A stretch of 34,793 bases of DNA from the NCBI GenBank assembly GCA_021773405.1, contig JAJFKD010000085.1:1-34793 (forward strand), written 5' to 3'. Below the pieces are notes generated by a model. That model had not been told where the DNA came from. It was given only the letters and a program-made list of their open reading frames with translations, and searched no databases. Below, piece after piece: positions 8,647-15,747 of this stretch (the first letter of the stretch is position 1; every line of letters starts with the position of its first letter). Made by a program: the position numbers and the translations under genes. The stretch comes from Porticoccus sp. Its GTDB lineage: Bacteria > Pseudomonadota > Gammaproteobacteria > Pseudomonadales > Porticoccaceae.

Positions 8647-8668
8647 ATAGCCCCAAGAATTGGGCTAT
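8647..8668 (-). terminator. Hairpin between ffh and rpsP
   Basis: ATAGCCC (8647-8653) and GGGCTAT (8662-8668), a seven-base-pair stem with an eight-base loop about 90 bp past the ffh stop. The minus strand continues TATTATCAG, a poor U-tract, so termination would be partial. Confidence 0.35.
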
Positions 8669-8757
8669 ATCTCCTCTGTATACCCTGAAGACATTCTAAA
8701 CAGAATCTACCTACGAAACCCAAACAAGGACATCAAGAAAACAGCACTAACTACTTG

Positions 8758-10206
8758 TTAGAATGGGAATTTCCCACCAGGGGGCAAACCACTGGGAGGC
8801 ATTCCTCCACCGGACATTCCACCACCCCCTGGCATTCCTCCGCCAGGGGGCATACCACCCGCCATTCCCTGCATCATCCGCTGCATACCTTTGCCTTTCA
8901 TTTTCTTCATCATTTTACCCATCTGCTTATGTTGCTTGAGCAAACGGTTAAGGTCTTGCAGGGTGGTTCCAGAGCCTTGAGTAATACGGCGTTTACGAGA
9001 ACCAGAACCGGAACCATTAAGAACTTCAGGGTTACTGCGTTCTTTTGGTGTCATGGAATTAATAATGGCTTCCATTTGGCCGAACTGCTTGCCCATATTG
9101 GCCTGCTCAGCCATTTGAGCCATATTGCCCATACCGGGTAGCTTTTCCATCATGCTGGATAAACCACCCATATTGTTCATTTGCTGTAGCTGGTCACGCA
9201 AGTCATTGAGATCAAACTTCTTGCCCTTAGCAACTTTCTTCGCCAGTTTATCCGCTTTTTTACGATCGACTTTTTGCTCAACTTCCTCGATCAGCGACAT
9301 CACGTCGCCCATACCAAGGATACGAGAGGCTATTCGCTCTGGATGGAATGGCTCTAGTGCATCGGTTTTTTCGCCGACACCTAAGAATTTAATCGGTTTG
9401 CCGGTTATTTGCCGAACAGAAAGGGCTGCGCCACCACGGGCATCACCATCCACTTTAGTCAGAACCACACCAGTGAGTGGCAACGCATCGTTGAATGCTT
9501 TTGCTGTGGTCACCGCATCCTGACCAATCATGGCGTCGATAACAAAAAGGGTTTCAACGGGATTAACCGCTTTGTGTAACTGTTGAATCTCATTCATCAG
9601 TTCGTCGTCGACATGGAGACGACCCGCTGTATCCACCAATAAAACGTCAGCAAAACTGGTCTTCGCGGATTGCACTGCATTACGGGCAATGTCGATGGGG
9701 TTTTGATCAGCGGAGCTGGGGCAGTAGAGAACATCAACTTCATTGGCTAATGTTTCCAGCTGTTTTATCGCAGCGGGGCGGTAAACATCCGCACTCACTA
9801 CCATGACTTTTTTCTTATGGCGCTCTTTAAGGAACTTAGCAAGTTTGGCAACGGAGGTGGTTTTACCTGCACCTTGCAGACCTGCCATTAGAACAACTGC
9901 TGGGGGCTGTGCTGCGAGGTTTAGCTCCTCGTTACTGTCCCCCATGACATGTTCAAGCTCAGCCTGAACAATCTTTAAAAATTGCTGCCCCGGATTAAGG
10001 CTCTGGCTTACCTCCTGCCCTAAAGCTCGTTGCTTAACTCCATCAACAAAGACTTTAACGACGGGCAACGCCACATCTGCTTCAAGCAGTGCCATACGCA
10101 CTTCACGCAGGGTTTCCTGGATATTTTCTTCAGTGAGGCTGGCTTTACCAGAGATCTTTTTTAACGAGTGGGATAAGCGGTCGCTCAGATTTTCAAACAT
10201 CGCCAT
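8758..10206 (-). CDS. ffh: Signal recognition particle GTPase Ffh
   Basis: SRP54 homologue that binds 4.5S RNA and signal sequences and docks with FtsY for co-translational membrane targeting. The 482 residues have an N domain (1-95), a G domain with P-loop GLQGAGKTT (109-117), DTAGR and TKVDGDARGG, then a methionine-rich M domain with SMTPKERSNPEVLNGSGSGSRKRRI. The C terminus is a Gly/Met/Pro-rich tail with GGGMP-like repeats, longer and more repetitive than usual. Two in-frame ATGs (10206 and 10200) are possible: the homologue-like start is MFENLSDRL at 10200, while a GGAAAG sequence is better spaced for 10206. It is divergent from ypjD, as in Pseudomonas. Confidence 0.97.
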   Translation of the reverse strand: MAMFENLSDRLSHSLKKISGKASLTEENIQETLREVRMALLEADVALPVVKVFVDGVKQRALGQEVSQSLNPGQQFLKIVQAELEHVMGDSNEELNLAAQPPAVVLMAGLQGAGKTTSVAKLAKFLKERHKKKVMVVSADVYRPAAIKQLETLANEVDVLYCPSSADQNPIDIARNAVQSAKTSFADVLLVDTAGRLHVDDELMNEIQQLHKAVNPVETLFVIDAMIGQDAVTTAKAFNDALPLTGVVLTKVDGDARGGAALSVRQITGKPIKFLGVGEKTDALEPFHPERIASRILGMGDVMSLIEEVEQKVDRKKADKLAKKVAKGKKFDLNDLRDQLQQMNNMGGLSSMMEKLPGMGNMAQMAEQANMGKQFGQMEAIINSMTPKERSNPEVLNGSGSGSRKRRITQGSGTTLQDLNRLLKQHKQMGKMMKKMKGKGMQRMMQGMAGGMPPGGGMPGGGGMSGGGMPPSGLPPGGKFPF

Positions 10207-10458
10207 GGGGATTCTGTCTTTCCTATTATTCGAGAACAGTTAATTCGAATGTTCTACAGCAGTTAATACAAGGGAGTGGGATTATACCTTAAAGCTGCCC
10301 GAAAGCACTGCGTGAAAAACAAACCAAATATCGTTATTGCTAAGGATATAACCTCTTTTCCCCCTTCTTTAAGCGCCTTCAACCCTTTTCGCCAGAAGAC
10401 ATCTGTGACACACTTTGCTCTTAAAATAATTCACCCAGTATCAATAAACGACAGGCTT

Positions 10459-11250
10459 ATGCTAAGCGCCATAGCAGCTATTGCTCTTTACCTTTGCGCC
10501 ATCCTTTATCAGGTGCTGCAACTTCGCAAGCACCCCGCATTGAAGGTGGCCTCATTACAATTGGTTACCGCTACAGCAGTAGCGTTGCACGGCTACGCCA
10601 GTATTCAATGGGTTTTTACCGATAAGGGGCTGGATTTTGGGTTATTCCCAATGACAACCGTTATTGTCTTTGCCATTAACTTGATCGTTTTAATTAGTAG
10701 CCTACGTAAACCTGTTCACAGCCTGTTCTTAATTTTGTTTCCCTTGGCTATTCTCACCCTAACAACGACATTGCTCGTTGGTAGCACAGGCGCAGTATGG
10801 GATTCAGTATCCACGTCTATTGGCATTCATATCTTTGTATCTATTCTGTCCTATAGCCTGATCACTATTGCTGCATTTCAGGCTCTGCTCTTAGCTTTTC
10901 AAAACTGGCGACTGCGCCACAAGCATCTGGGTAACTTTTTGCAAGCAATCCCTCCCCTTCAAACCATGGAAGCACTGTTGTTTGAGGTGTTATGGGCTGG
11001 CTTCGGGTTGCTCACGTTATCCCTAATCACAGGCTTTCTGTTTTTTGATGATTTTTTTGCTCAGCATTTAGCCCACAAAGCAGTTTTTTCACTCATTTCA
11101 TGGGTGTTTTTTGCCATCTTATTATGGGGCCGCCACGTCAAGGGCTGGAGAGGAAACACTGCCATTCGCTGGACACTTATAGGCTTCAGTGCCATGGCAC
11201 TGGCATACTGGGGTAGCAAGTTTGTTATCGAGGTATTACTCAGTCGCTAA
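10459..11250 (+). CDS. ypjD: YpjD-type CcsA/HemX-like inner membrane protein
   Basis: Integral membrane protein of the cytochrome c assembly (CcsA/HemX-like) superfamily. The open frame extends upstream to 10276, but the homologue-like start is the ATG at 10459 (MLSAIAAIALYLCAILYQVL), giving 263 residues, the usual length; the upstream 61 residues look non-native. About eight hydrophobic helices are seen. The domain signature is the DSVSTSIGIHIFVSILSYSL region with a histidine and the later FDDFFAQHLAHKAVFSLISWVFF. Role in haem handling or cytochrome assembly is inferred from the superfamily; the exact function is unsettled. Divergent from ffh and upstream of the CNNM/CorC gene. Confidence 0.85.
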   Translation: MLSAIAAIALYLCAILYQVLQLRKHPALKVASLQLVTATAVALHGYASIQWVFTDKGLDFGLFPMTTVIVFAINLIVLISSLRKPVHSLFLILFPLAILTLTTTLLVGSTGAVWDSVSTSIGIHIFVSILSYSLITIAAFQALLLAFQNWRLRHKHLGNFLQAIPPLQTMEALLFEVLWAGFGLLTLSLITGFLFFDDFFAQHLAHKAVFSLISWVFFAILLWGRHVKGWRGNTAIRWTLIGFSAMALAYWGSKFVIEVLLSR

Positions 11251-11368
11251 CTCAGTCACCAACAATGCTCCTGCTGTGTTGTCCCCCTCATTTGATCTCA
11301 ACACTTGCCAATTCAGAAAAACTTCTTCAACATGGCCGACCCTATAAGAATATGAGGTTTTTCCTCCT

Positions 11369-12670
11369 TTGGACGATGCCCCTCTGTGGCTGCTATTTAG
11401 CATACTAGGCAGCCTACTTTTACTATCAGCATTTTTCTCAAGCTCTGAAACGGCCATGATGTCCCTCAACCGTTATCGGTTGAAGCATTTGCGCAAAAAA
11501 CACCGCGGTGCACGACAAGCCTATAAGCTCCTAAAACGACCTGACCGTCTTATCGGCATTATCTTAATTGGCAACAACCTGGTTAATATCCTGGCTTCGG
11601 CAATTGCCACAGTGATCGCAATTCGACTCGCGGGTGATGCTGGCATCTTGGTTGCGACACTTCTACTCACTCTCGCCGTACTTATTTTTTCAGAAGTCAC
11701 ACCAAAAACGGTAGCAGCATTGCACCCTGAAGGCATCGCATTCACTGCCAGTTTTATTTTGCGCCCCCTATTAATTCTGTTTTACCCCTTTGTTTGGCTG
11801 GTCAACCATATCTCTAACGGATTACTACTCATTTTTGGCGTAAATACGAAAAAGGGCCGGGATGATGGCTTAAGCAAAGATGAAATTCGCACAGTCGTAG
11901 ATGTTTCCAGTCAGAAAATTCCTGAACACCAGGATATGTTGATGAATATCCTGGATCTGGAAACCGTGACTGTGAACGACATTATGGTGCCCCGCAATGA
12001 GATTGTGGGACTAAACCTGGAAGATGATATTGAGACCATCCTCAACACCATCATTAACTGTGGCTACACCCGCTTACCGGTATATACCGGAGATATTAAT
12101 CAGGTAGTGGGCTTCCTCCATATGAAAAATGTTACTCGAATTTTACGTGGAGGCGGCGAAGGGTTAACCAAGGAAGCAGTGAAGCGCTTTACTCGTGAAC
12201 CTTATTTTGTTCCTGAAAACACGCCGCTAAATAAACAGCTTTTGAATTTTAGAAAAATGCGACGACGGATTGGATATGTTGTGGATGAATACGGCGAAGT
12301 CGAAGGGCTTGTCACCATGGAAGACCTGTTAGAAGAAATTGTTGGCGATTTCACCACTAACAAAGCAGAAGAAGAACAAGAAGAGATCGTCAAACTGGAA
12401 CATCGTATGTTTGAAATCGATGGGTCAGCCACAATCCGTGACATCAACAAAGCAAATAACTGGGATCTACCAACAGATGGGCCAAAAACTATTAATGGCC
12501 TGGTACTAGAGCATTTAGAAAACATTCCAGATGGCAATGTCACTTTCACCATTGGGCACTACCGCTTTGAAACATTGAAGTTAGGTCGCAAAAAAGTAGC
12601 TAAATTAAAAATTAAACGCCTGTTGATTAAAAGTGATCCGAAAGAGGATGACGACGAAGACGATAACTAA
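11369..12670 (+). CDS. CNNM/CorC-family membrane protein (DUF21, CBS pair, CorC_HlyC)
   Basis: Likely divalent cation (Mg/Co) efflux or transport-associated protein of the inner membrane (YfjD/HlyC-CorC type). The 433 residues start MDDAPLWLL from a TTG at 11369, preceded by GAGG 11 bp upstream; the MDD start matches homologues. The N-terminal DUF21 domain has about four helices (first at 6-28, with SAFFSSSETAMMSLNRYRLKHL). Then come a CBS pair (about 185-320: DIMVPRNEIVGL, YTRLPVYTGD, DEYGEVEGLVTMEDLLEEIVGD) and the C-terminal CorC_HlyC domain (about 335-420). The acidic DDDEDDN tail is typical of a cytosolic end. The substrate is inferred from family only. Confidence 0.88.
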   Translation: MDDAPLWLLFSILGSLLLLSAFFSSSETAMMSLNRYRLKHLRKKHRGARQAYKLLKRPDRLIGIILIGNNLVNILASAIATVIAIRLAGDAGILVATLLLTLAVLIFSEVTPKTVAALHPEGIAFTASFILRPLLILFYPFVWLVNHISNGLLLIFGVNTKKGRDDGLSKDEIRTVVDVSSQKIPEHQDMLMNILDLETVTVNDIMVPRNEIVGLNLEDDIETILNTIINCGYTRLPVYTGDINQVVGFLHMKNVTRILRGGGEGLTKEAVKRFTREPYFVPENTPLNKQLLNFRKMRRRIGYVVDEYGEVEGLVTMEDLLEEIVGDFTTNKAEEEQEEIVKLEHRMFEIDGSATIRDINKANNWDLPTDGPKTINGLVLEHLENIPDGNVTFTIGHYRFETLKLGRKKVAKLKIKRLLIKSDPKEDDDEDDN

Positions 12671-12693
12671 AAAACTACGGTGTAAATATAAGG

Positions 12694-12876
12694 TTACACA
12701 AAGGGATTATTTTTTCTTGATCGCTCCCCTGCTTTTTCAATCACATCCAAGCGCTCATCATCTTCCATCAACAGCCACTCTCTAATTTCTTTAGCTGTTC
12801 GGTAACAGCCAATACACAGATCATCGCTATTCATCGAGCAAATAGATACACAGGGGGATGGGATAGTTCCAGTCAT
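12694..12876 (-). CDS. DUF1289 small cysteine-rich protein
   Basis: A 60-residue protein with the DUF1289 signature: PCVSICSMNSDDLCIGCYRT followed by AKEIREWLLMEDDER. The four cysteines (positions 9, 13, 21 and 24) could bind a metal such as zinc or an Fe-S cluster, but no function is established. ATG at 12876. It is convergent with the CNNM/CorC gene, leaving only about 23 bp between their ends. Confidence 0.88.
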   Translation of the reverse strand: MTGTIPSPCVSICSMNSDDLCIGCYRTAKEIREWLLMEDDERLDVIEKAGERSRKNNPFV

Positions 12877-13016
12877 AAATCAGTGCCAGTCATAATATTT
12901 ACAAAGTAGGGTGATATGCCCCAGTTCAGCTACACGATTAAAAATCTCTCACGTGTCAAAGAATAAATTTGGGGACATTTAAATTGAATAAGAATAATTA
13001 TCCGGTGAATTGATCA

Positions 13017-13029
13017 CAGGTTCAACCTG
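13017..13029 (-). repeat. Interrupted hairpin downstream of the CoA-type Nudix gene
   Basis: CAGGTT-C-AACCTG is a perfect dyad, flanked by an outer pair GGTGAA (13004-13009) and TTCACC (13030-13035) with seven unpaired bases on one side. It lies 25 bp past the Nudix stop codon (minus strand) and lacks a U-tract. It may stabilise or terminate the transcript. Confidence 0.35.
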
Positions 13030-13053
13030 TTCACCATCAATACATTTTACAAA

Positions 13054-13677
13054 TTAACGTTTAGATGGCCCTAAATTATCACGATCTGGGTAATGCAGGT
13101 TGATACCCGCATTAAGAGACCTGTTAAGAAAATCAGTCAAAATCACTAAGGAAAAACCCCAGATACGGTAACCCTGATAAATATAACAGGGCATATTCAA
13201 GCTGTAGTCAGGGCCAGTAAAATGATCCACTGTCAGGTTTGATTGATCTAGAAAATATTTAATAGGGACATCAAAAACTGCATCCAGCTCATCAGGATTA
13301 GCCTTTAACGGTAAATTTGCCGAAATAAGCCCAACATAAGATCTGACACGCATACTATGTCGTGTGTAATTCACGGGTAGGCTGGCAATAACTTCGACAT
13401 GACTCTCAGGCAGGCCAATCTCTTCTTCTGTTTCACGAAGTGCCGTCGCCAATAAATGTGCATCCCCGGTTTCCCACTTGCCGCCAGGAAACGCCACTTC
13501 ACCACGGTGGGAATTTAAATGCTCTGCCCGCTTAGTCAAAATAACGCTTGGGTTGTCAAGGTCCTTAGTGAGCGCGAGAAGTATCGCAGCCTCCCCCAAG
13601 TCATCATCCAGCGGTAGAGGCCGTTCAATGGCTAAAGGAGATAAGCCCTCTGCAATCAAGGTCAGTAACTGCTTCAT
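13054..13677 (-). CDS. Nudix hydrolase, CoA pyrophosphatase (NudL/YeaB) type
   Basis: Predicted to hydrolyse CoA or related nucleotide diphosphates. The 207 residues carry the CoA-specific UPF0035 motif LTKRAEHLNSHRGEVAFPGG directly in front of the Nudix box GGKWETGDAHLLATALRETEEEIGL, which has the catalytic REtEEiG core. The combination of the two motifs defines this subfamily. The substrate is inferred from the motif, not shown. ATG at 13677. It is divergent from the zinc-ribbon Nudix gene at 13800; the shared 122-bp spacer holds a four-unit 18-bp tandem repeat. Confidence 0.88.
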   Translation of the reverse strand: MKQLLTLIAEGLSPLAIERPLPLDDDLGEAAILLALTKDLDNPSVILTKRAEHLNSHRGEVAFPGGKWETGDAHLLATALRETEEEIGLPESHVEVIASLPVNYTRHSMRVRSYVGLISANLPLKANPDELDAVFDVPIKYFLDQSNLTVDHFTGPDYSLNMPCYIYQGYRIWGFSLVILTDFLNRSLNAGINLHYPDRDNLGPSKR

Positions 13678-13684
13678 AAAAATA

Positions 13685-13756
13685 ACGGTTCCATCTAAAT
13701 AGCTAGCTCCATTTAAAAAACTAGTTCCGTTTAGATAACTAATTCCATTTTAATAT
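13685..13756. repeat. Four degenerate 18-bp tandem repeats between divergent Nudix genes
   Basis: Units at 13685-13702, 13703-13720, 13721-13738 and 13739-13756 approximate CTAGTTCCATTTAAATAA, with the TTCC or CTCC core kept in each. They fill more than half of the spacer and begin 8 bp upstream of the minus-strand start codon. Confidence 0.75.
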
Positions 13757-13775
13757 TCTTGGCTTTAACACTCCT

Positions 13776-13790
13776 GTTATCAATGATAAC
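13776..13790 (+). promoter_or_regulatory. Perfect dyad just upstream of the zinc-ribbon Nudix start
   Basis: GTTATCA-A-TGATAAC, a perfect 7-1-7 palindrome ending nine bases before the ATG at 13800 and occupying the position expected for a ribosome binding site. It could be an operator or an mRNA hairpin that limits translation. Confidence 0.4.
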
Positions 13791-13799
13791 GTGTGATTT

Positions 13800-14381
13800 A
13801 TGAACTTTTGTAGTCAATGTGGCCAACCAGTAAATTTAAAAATTCCTGAGGGTGATAATCGTGAACGTCACGTCTGTGACCATTGCGAGACTATCCACTA
13901 TCAAAACCCGCGTATTATTGCCGGATGCATTCCAGTTGCTGGTGATCAAGTGCTCCTTTGCCGCCGAGCTATTGAACCACGCCATGGACTCTGGACACTG
14001 CCTGCAGGGTTTATGGAAAATGGGGAAACAGCCCTTGAAGGTGCCCTTCGTGAATGTGAAGAAGAAGCAAATGCCCGTATCAATAACCCTATTTTAAGTG
14101 GGATTTTTGATATTCCACATATTAATCAGGTCTACATGTTTTATCGCGGTGCTCTTAGCACCAATGCCCAAAACGACAGTATTGAAAGCGGAACAGACTA
14201 TAGCCCTGGAATAGAATCTTTAGAAGTCGAGTTATTTAGAGAAAGTGAAATCCCATGGAATCAGCTGGCGTTTCCAGTCATGGAATTAATGCTGCACCAC
14301 CATTTTCAAGATAGTAAATTAAACCTCACTGAAGTAAGGACAGGAACCATAACCAGACCCTGGAAAAGCTTGCGCTCTTAA
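13800..14381 (+). CDS. Nudix hydrolase with N-terminal zinc ribbon
   Basis: The 193 residues begin with a zinc ribbon (MNFCSQCGQPV and HVCDHCETIHYQNPRII: cysteines 4, 7, 26 and 29), followed by a Nudix domain. The Nudix box is GFMENGETALEGALRECEEEANA; the final glycine of the canonical motif is asparagine, as in the related Pseudomonas proteins, and the catalytic REcEEE glutamates are kept. The family acts on nucleotide diphosphates such as ADP-ribose or NADH-like compounds; the substrate here is not known. It has an ATG at 13800 but no clear Shine-Dalgarno sequence. It is convergent with the YqfO-like gene, 18 bp between ends. Confidence 0.88.
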   Translation: MNFCSQCGQPVNLKIPEGDNRERHVCDHCETIHYQNPRIIAGCIPVAGDQVLLCRRAIEPRHGLWTLPAGFMENGETALEGALRECEEEANARINNPILSGIFDIPHINQVYMFYRGALSTNAQNDSIESGTDYSPGIESLEVELFRESEIPWNQLAFPVMELMLHHHFQDSKLNLTEVRTGTITRPWKSLRS

Positions 14382-14399
14382 TGTGGATATACTCTCTGC

Positions 14400-14717
14400 C
14401 TATACGTTGATGTCAGCCAATCGCCAAACATCGTAAGCTGGTTCTTCGTAGGGGTGTGCTATTACCAGGGCCTGAACTGCAACCTCAATGAGCTCATCCT
14501 TACACACCAACTCAACTCTATATTCATCAACCGTCTCAAGCCTACCAATCTCGCCTACAAATGGTGCGCTGTCTTTCTGAGGTCTAAATTGTCCGGTACC
14601 AAGCACCTGCCAACAACATTGTTCATAATCCCCTATTTGCCCTGCACCGACGCCAAAAACAGCCTCTTTCGTCAATTCCAAATAATCTTCTGGAACATAA
14701 AACACCAACTTATGCAT
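14400..14717 (-). CDS. YqfO/NIF3-like small protein
   Basis: A 105-residue protein resembling the CutA-like inserted domain of NIF3/YqfO proteins: MHKLVFYVPEDYLELTKEAVFGVGAGQIGDYEQCCW, GTGQFRPQKDSAPFVGEIGRLE and IAHPYEEPAYDVWRL. Stand-alone versions of this domain are common in gammaproteobacteria; no biochemical role is established, though metal or ligand binding has been suggested for the fold. ATG at 14717 with a GGGAG ribosome-binding sequence a few bases upstream. Confidence 0.85.
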   Translation of the reverse strand: MHKLVFYVPEDYLELTKEAVFGVGAGQIGDYEQCCWQVLGTGQFRPQKDSAPFVGEIGRLETVDEYRVELVCKDELIEVAVQALVIAHPYEEPAYDVWRLADINV

Positions 14718-14888
14718 TGAGATCTCCCGGTTCCTGAACCACCTTCATAGATAACATTATCGCAGCACCTTAACCACAACCACCTCACCAAACTTCACAT
14801 GGTGTCCACGAAAAATCTATCTGGGCTATACTAATTTTTAGGACAATTATTCAAAATAACTATAACTTCATATTGTTACCACAGCCCT

Positions 14889-15326
14889 ATGCCTACATTA
14901 AACCTAACTATTGCAGAGCAATTTCGACGCAACTTCGTTGCACTTATAAGCCTTTTTATTGCTGTGAGCAGCCTGTCGTACACCAGTTGGAGGCATGAGC
15001 AAACTGAAGAAAACCATAATCACCGTATGGCTGCTTTTGAAACATTACTAAAACTGGGCGAACTACAACAATTGGTCTTTCATCGCCACTACGACAAAGC
15101 CGAAGATAAGGGAAACCCTCGCACTGGATGGTCTTACGTACTCACAATCAGAGATTTGACCACACTGATGCCCGAGCCTGTTCCCCAAAGTGCAGACCAA
15201 TTGGTAGAAACCTGGGGCGATCACTGGGAGGGACTGGGTAAGAGTCAACAAAGTGCTGATACCATCACTGAAGCGATAGACGCTACCCGCAACCAAACCC
15301 TGACACTACTTAAGTCACTGAAATAA
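14889..15326 (+). CDS. Conserved-type hypothetical membrane-anchored protein
   Basis: 145 residues starting MPTLNLTIAEQFRRNFVALI. One membrane helix (about 14-32, VALISLFIAVSSLSYTSW) preceded by arginines suggests an inner-membrane anchor with the rest (about 35-145) in the periplasm. The soluble part is mostly helical and charged, with a histidine-rich patch (QLVFHRHYDKAED) and a tryptophan-rich segment (ETWGDHWEGLG). I recognise similar proteins in Pseudomonas relatives but no named domain or function. It stands alone between the YqfO-like gene and feoA, with spacers of about 170 and 190 bp. Confidence 0.7.
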   Translation: MPTLNLTIAEQFRRNFVALISLFIAVSSLSYTSWRHEQTEENHNHRMAAFETLLKLGELQQLVFHRHYDKAEDKGNPRTGWSYVLTIRDLTTLMPEPVPQSADQLVETWGDHWEGLGKSQQSADTITEAIDATRNQTLTLLKSLK

Positions 15327-15390
15327 ATACAGATAAGCACCACACAAGCCAAGCCCCGGCGAGTCATGATTGTTTATTCCAAATCCAACA

Positions 15391-15404
15391 GTGATTTAAA
15401 TCAA
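15391..15404 (+). promoter_or_regulatory. FNR/Anr-like box upstream of feoA
   Basis: GTGAT-TTAA-ATCAA matches nine of the ten fixed bases of the FNR/Anr consensus TTGAT-N4-ATCAA. Its centre is about 81 bp upstream of the transcription start predicted from the 15444 promoter, close to a permitted class I activator position. Anaerobic activation of feo by FNR is known in E. coli. Confidence 0.6.
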
Positions 15405-15443
15405 CCATTCATGTATCAAATAGCCGGATAAAACATGTGCTTA

Positions 15444-15472
15444 TTGCTTCTTCCTTCAATATAACTGATAAT
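15444..15472 (+). promoter_or_regulatory. Putative sigma-70 promoter of feoAB
   Basis: TTGCTT (-35, 15444-15449), 17-bp spacer, GATAAT (-10, 15467-15472). The -10 lies inside the Fur box, so Fur binding would block RNA polymerase. Confidence 0.6.
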
Positions 15473-15480
15473 TATTATCA
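15466..15480 (+). promoter_or_regulatory. Perfect 7-1-7 Fur box
   Basis: TGATAATTATTATCA is an exact match to the 7-1-7 Fur consensus TGATAAT-N-ATTATCA. It overlaps the -10 element of the feoAB promoter. This is strong evidence for iron-dependent repression of feoAB. Confidence 0.88.
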
Positions 15481-15513
15481 TTTGTAAAGAAGTGTATTTG
15501 CCAGCTTAATTTT

Positions 15514-15747
15514 ATGACAACAGCATTTAACCAACTACAAGTGGGCGACCATGCCCAAATCAGTGGCTTTAAAGATGTCCCTGAAGCTTATCGAAATCGC
15601 CTGATGAGCCTTGGATTAATCCCAGGCACACCCTTTGTAGTGCAACACCGTGCACCGTTGGGTGACCCTGTCGCCATACTGATAAGAGGGTTTCGACTCA
15701 GCCTGAGAAGCCATGAGGCAGAAGGGCTGTTGGTAGACCGGTTATGA
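15514..15747 (+). CDS. feoA: Ferrous iron transport protein A
   Basis: Small cytosolic SH3-like partner of FeoB, needed for full Fe(II) uptake. 77 residues, with the family pattern GDHAQISGF, YRNRLMSLGLIPGTPF and RGFRLSLRSHEAEGLLV. Its stop overlaps the start of feoB (ATGA, 15744-15747), which implies translational coupling. Preceded by a Fur box and an FNR-like site. No feoC follows feoB. Confidence 0.95.
   Translation: MTTAFNQLQVGDHAQISGFKDVPEAYRNRLMSLGLIPGTPFVVQHRAPLGDPVAILIRGFRLSLRSHEAEGLLVDRL

Larger units (their letters stand above)
8445..8757. other. ffh-rpsP intergenic region
   Basis: 313 bp without a gene. It holds, in minus-strand order, a short hairpin after ffh (8647-8668), a sigma-70-like promoter (8611-8639) and a long rpsP leader with a two-unit 14-bp tandem repeat (8470-8483 and 8484-8497, two mismatches). 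No riboswitch recognised. Confidence 0.6.

Noticed and set aside
10276-10458. YpjD starting at 10276
   Set aside because: The ATG at 10459 gives the standard 263-residue length and a membrane-helix start; the upstream 61 residues are not membrane-protein-like.
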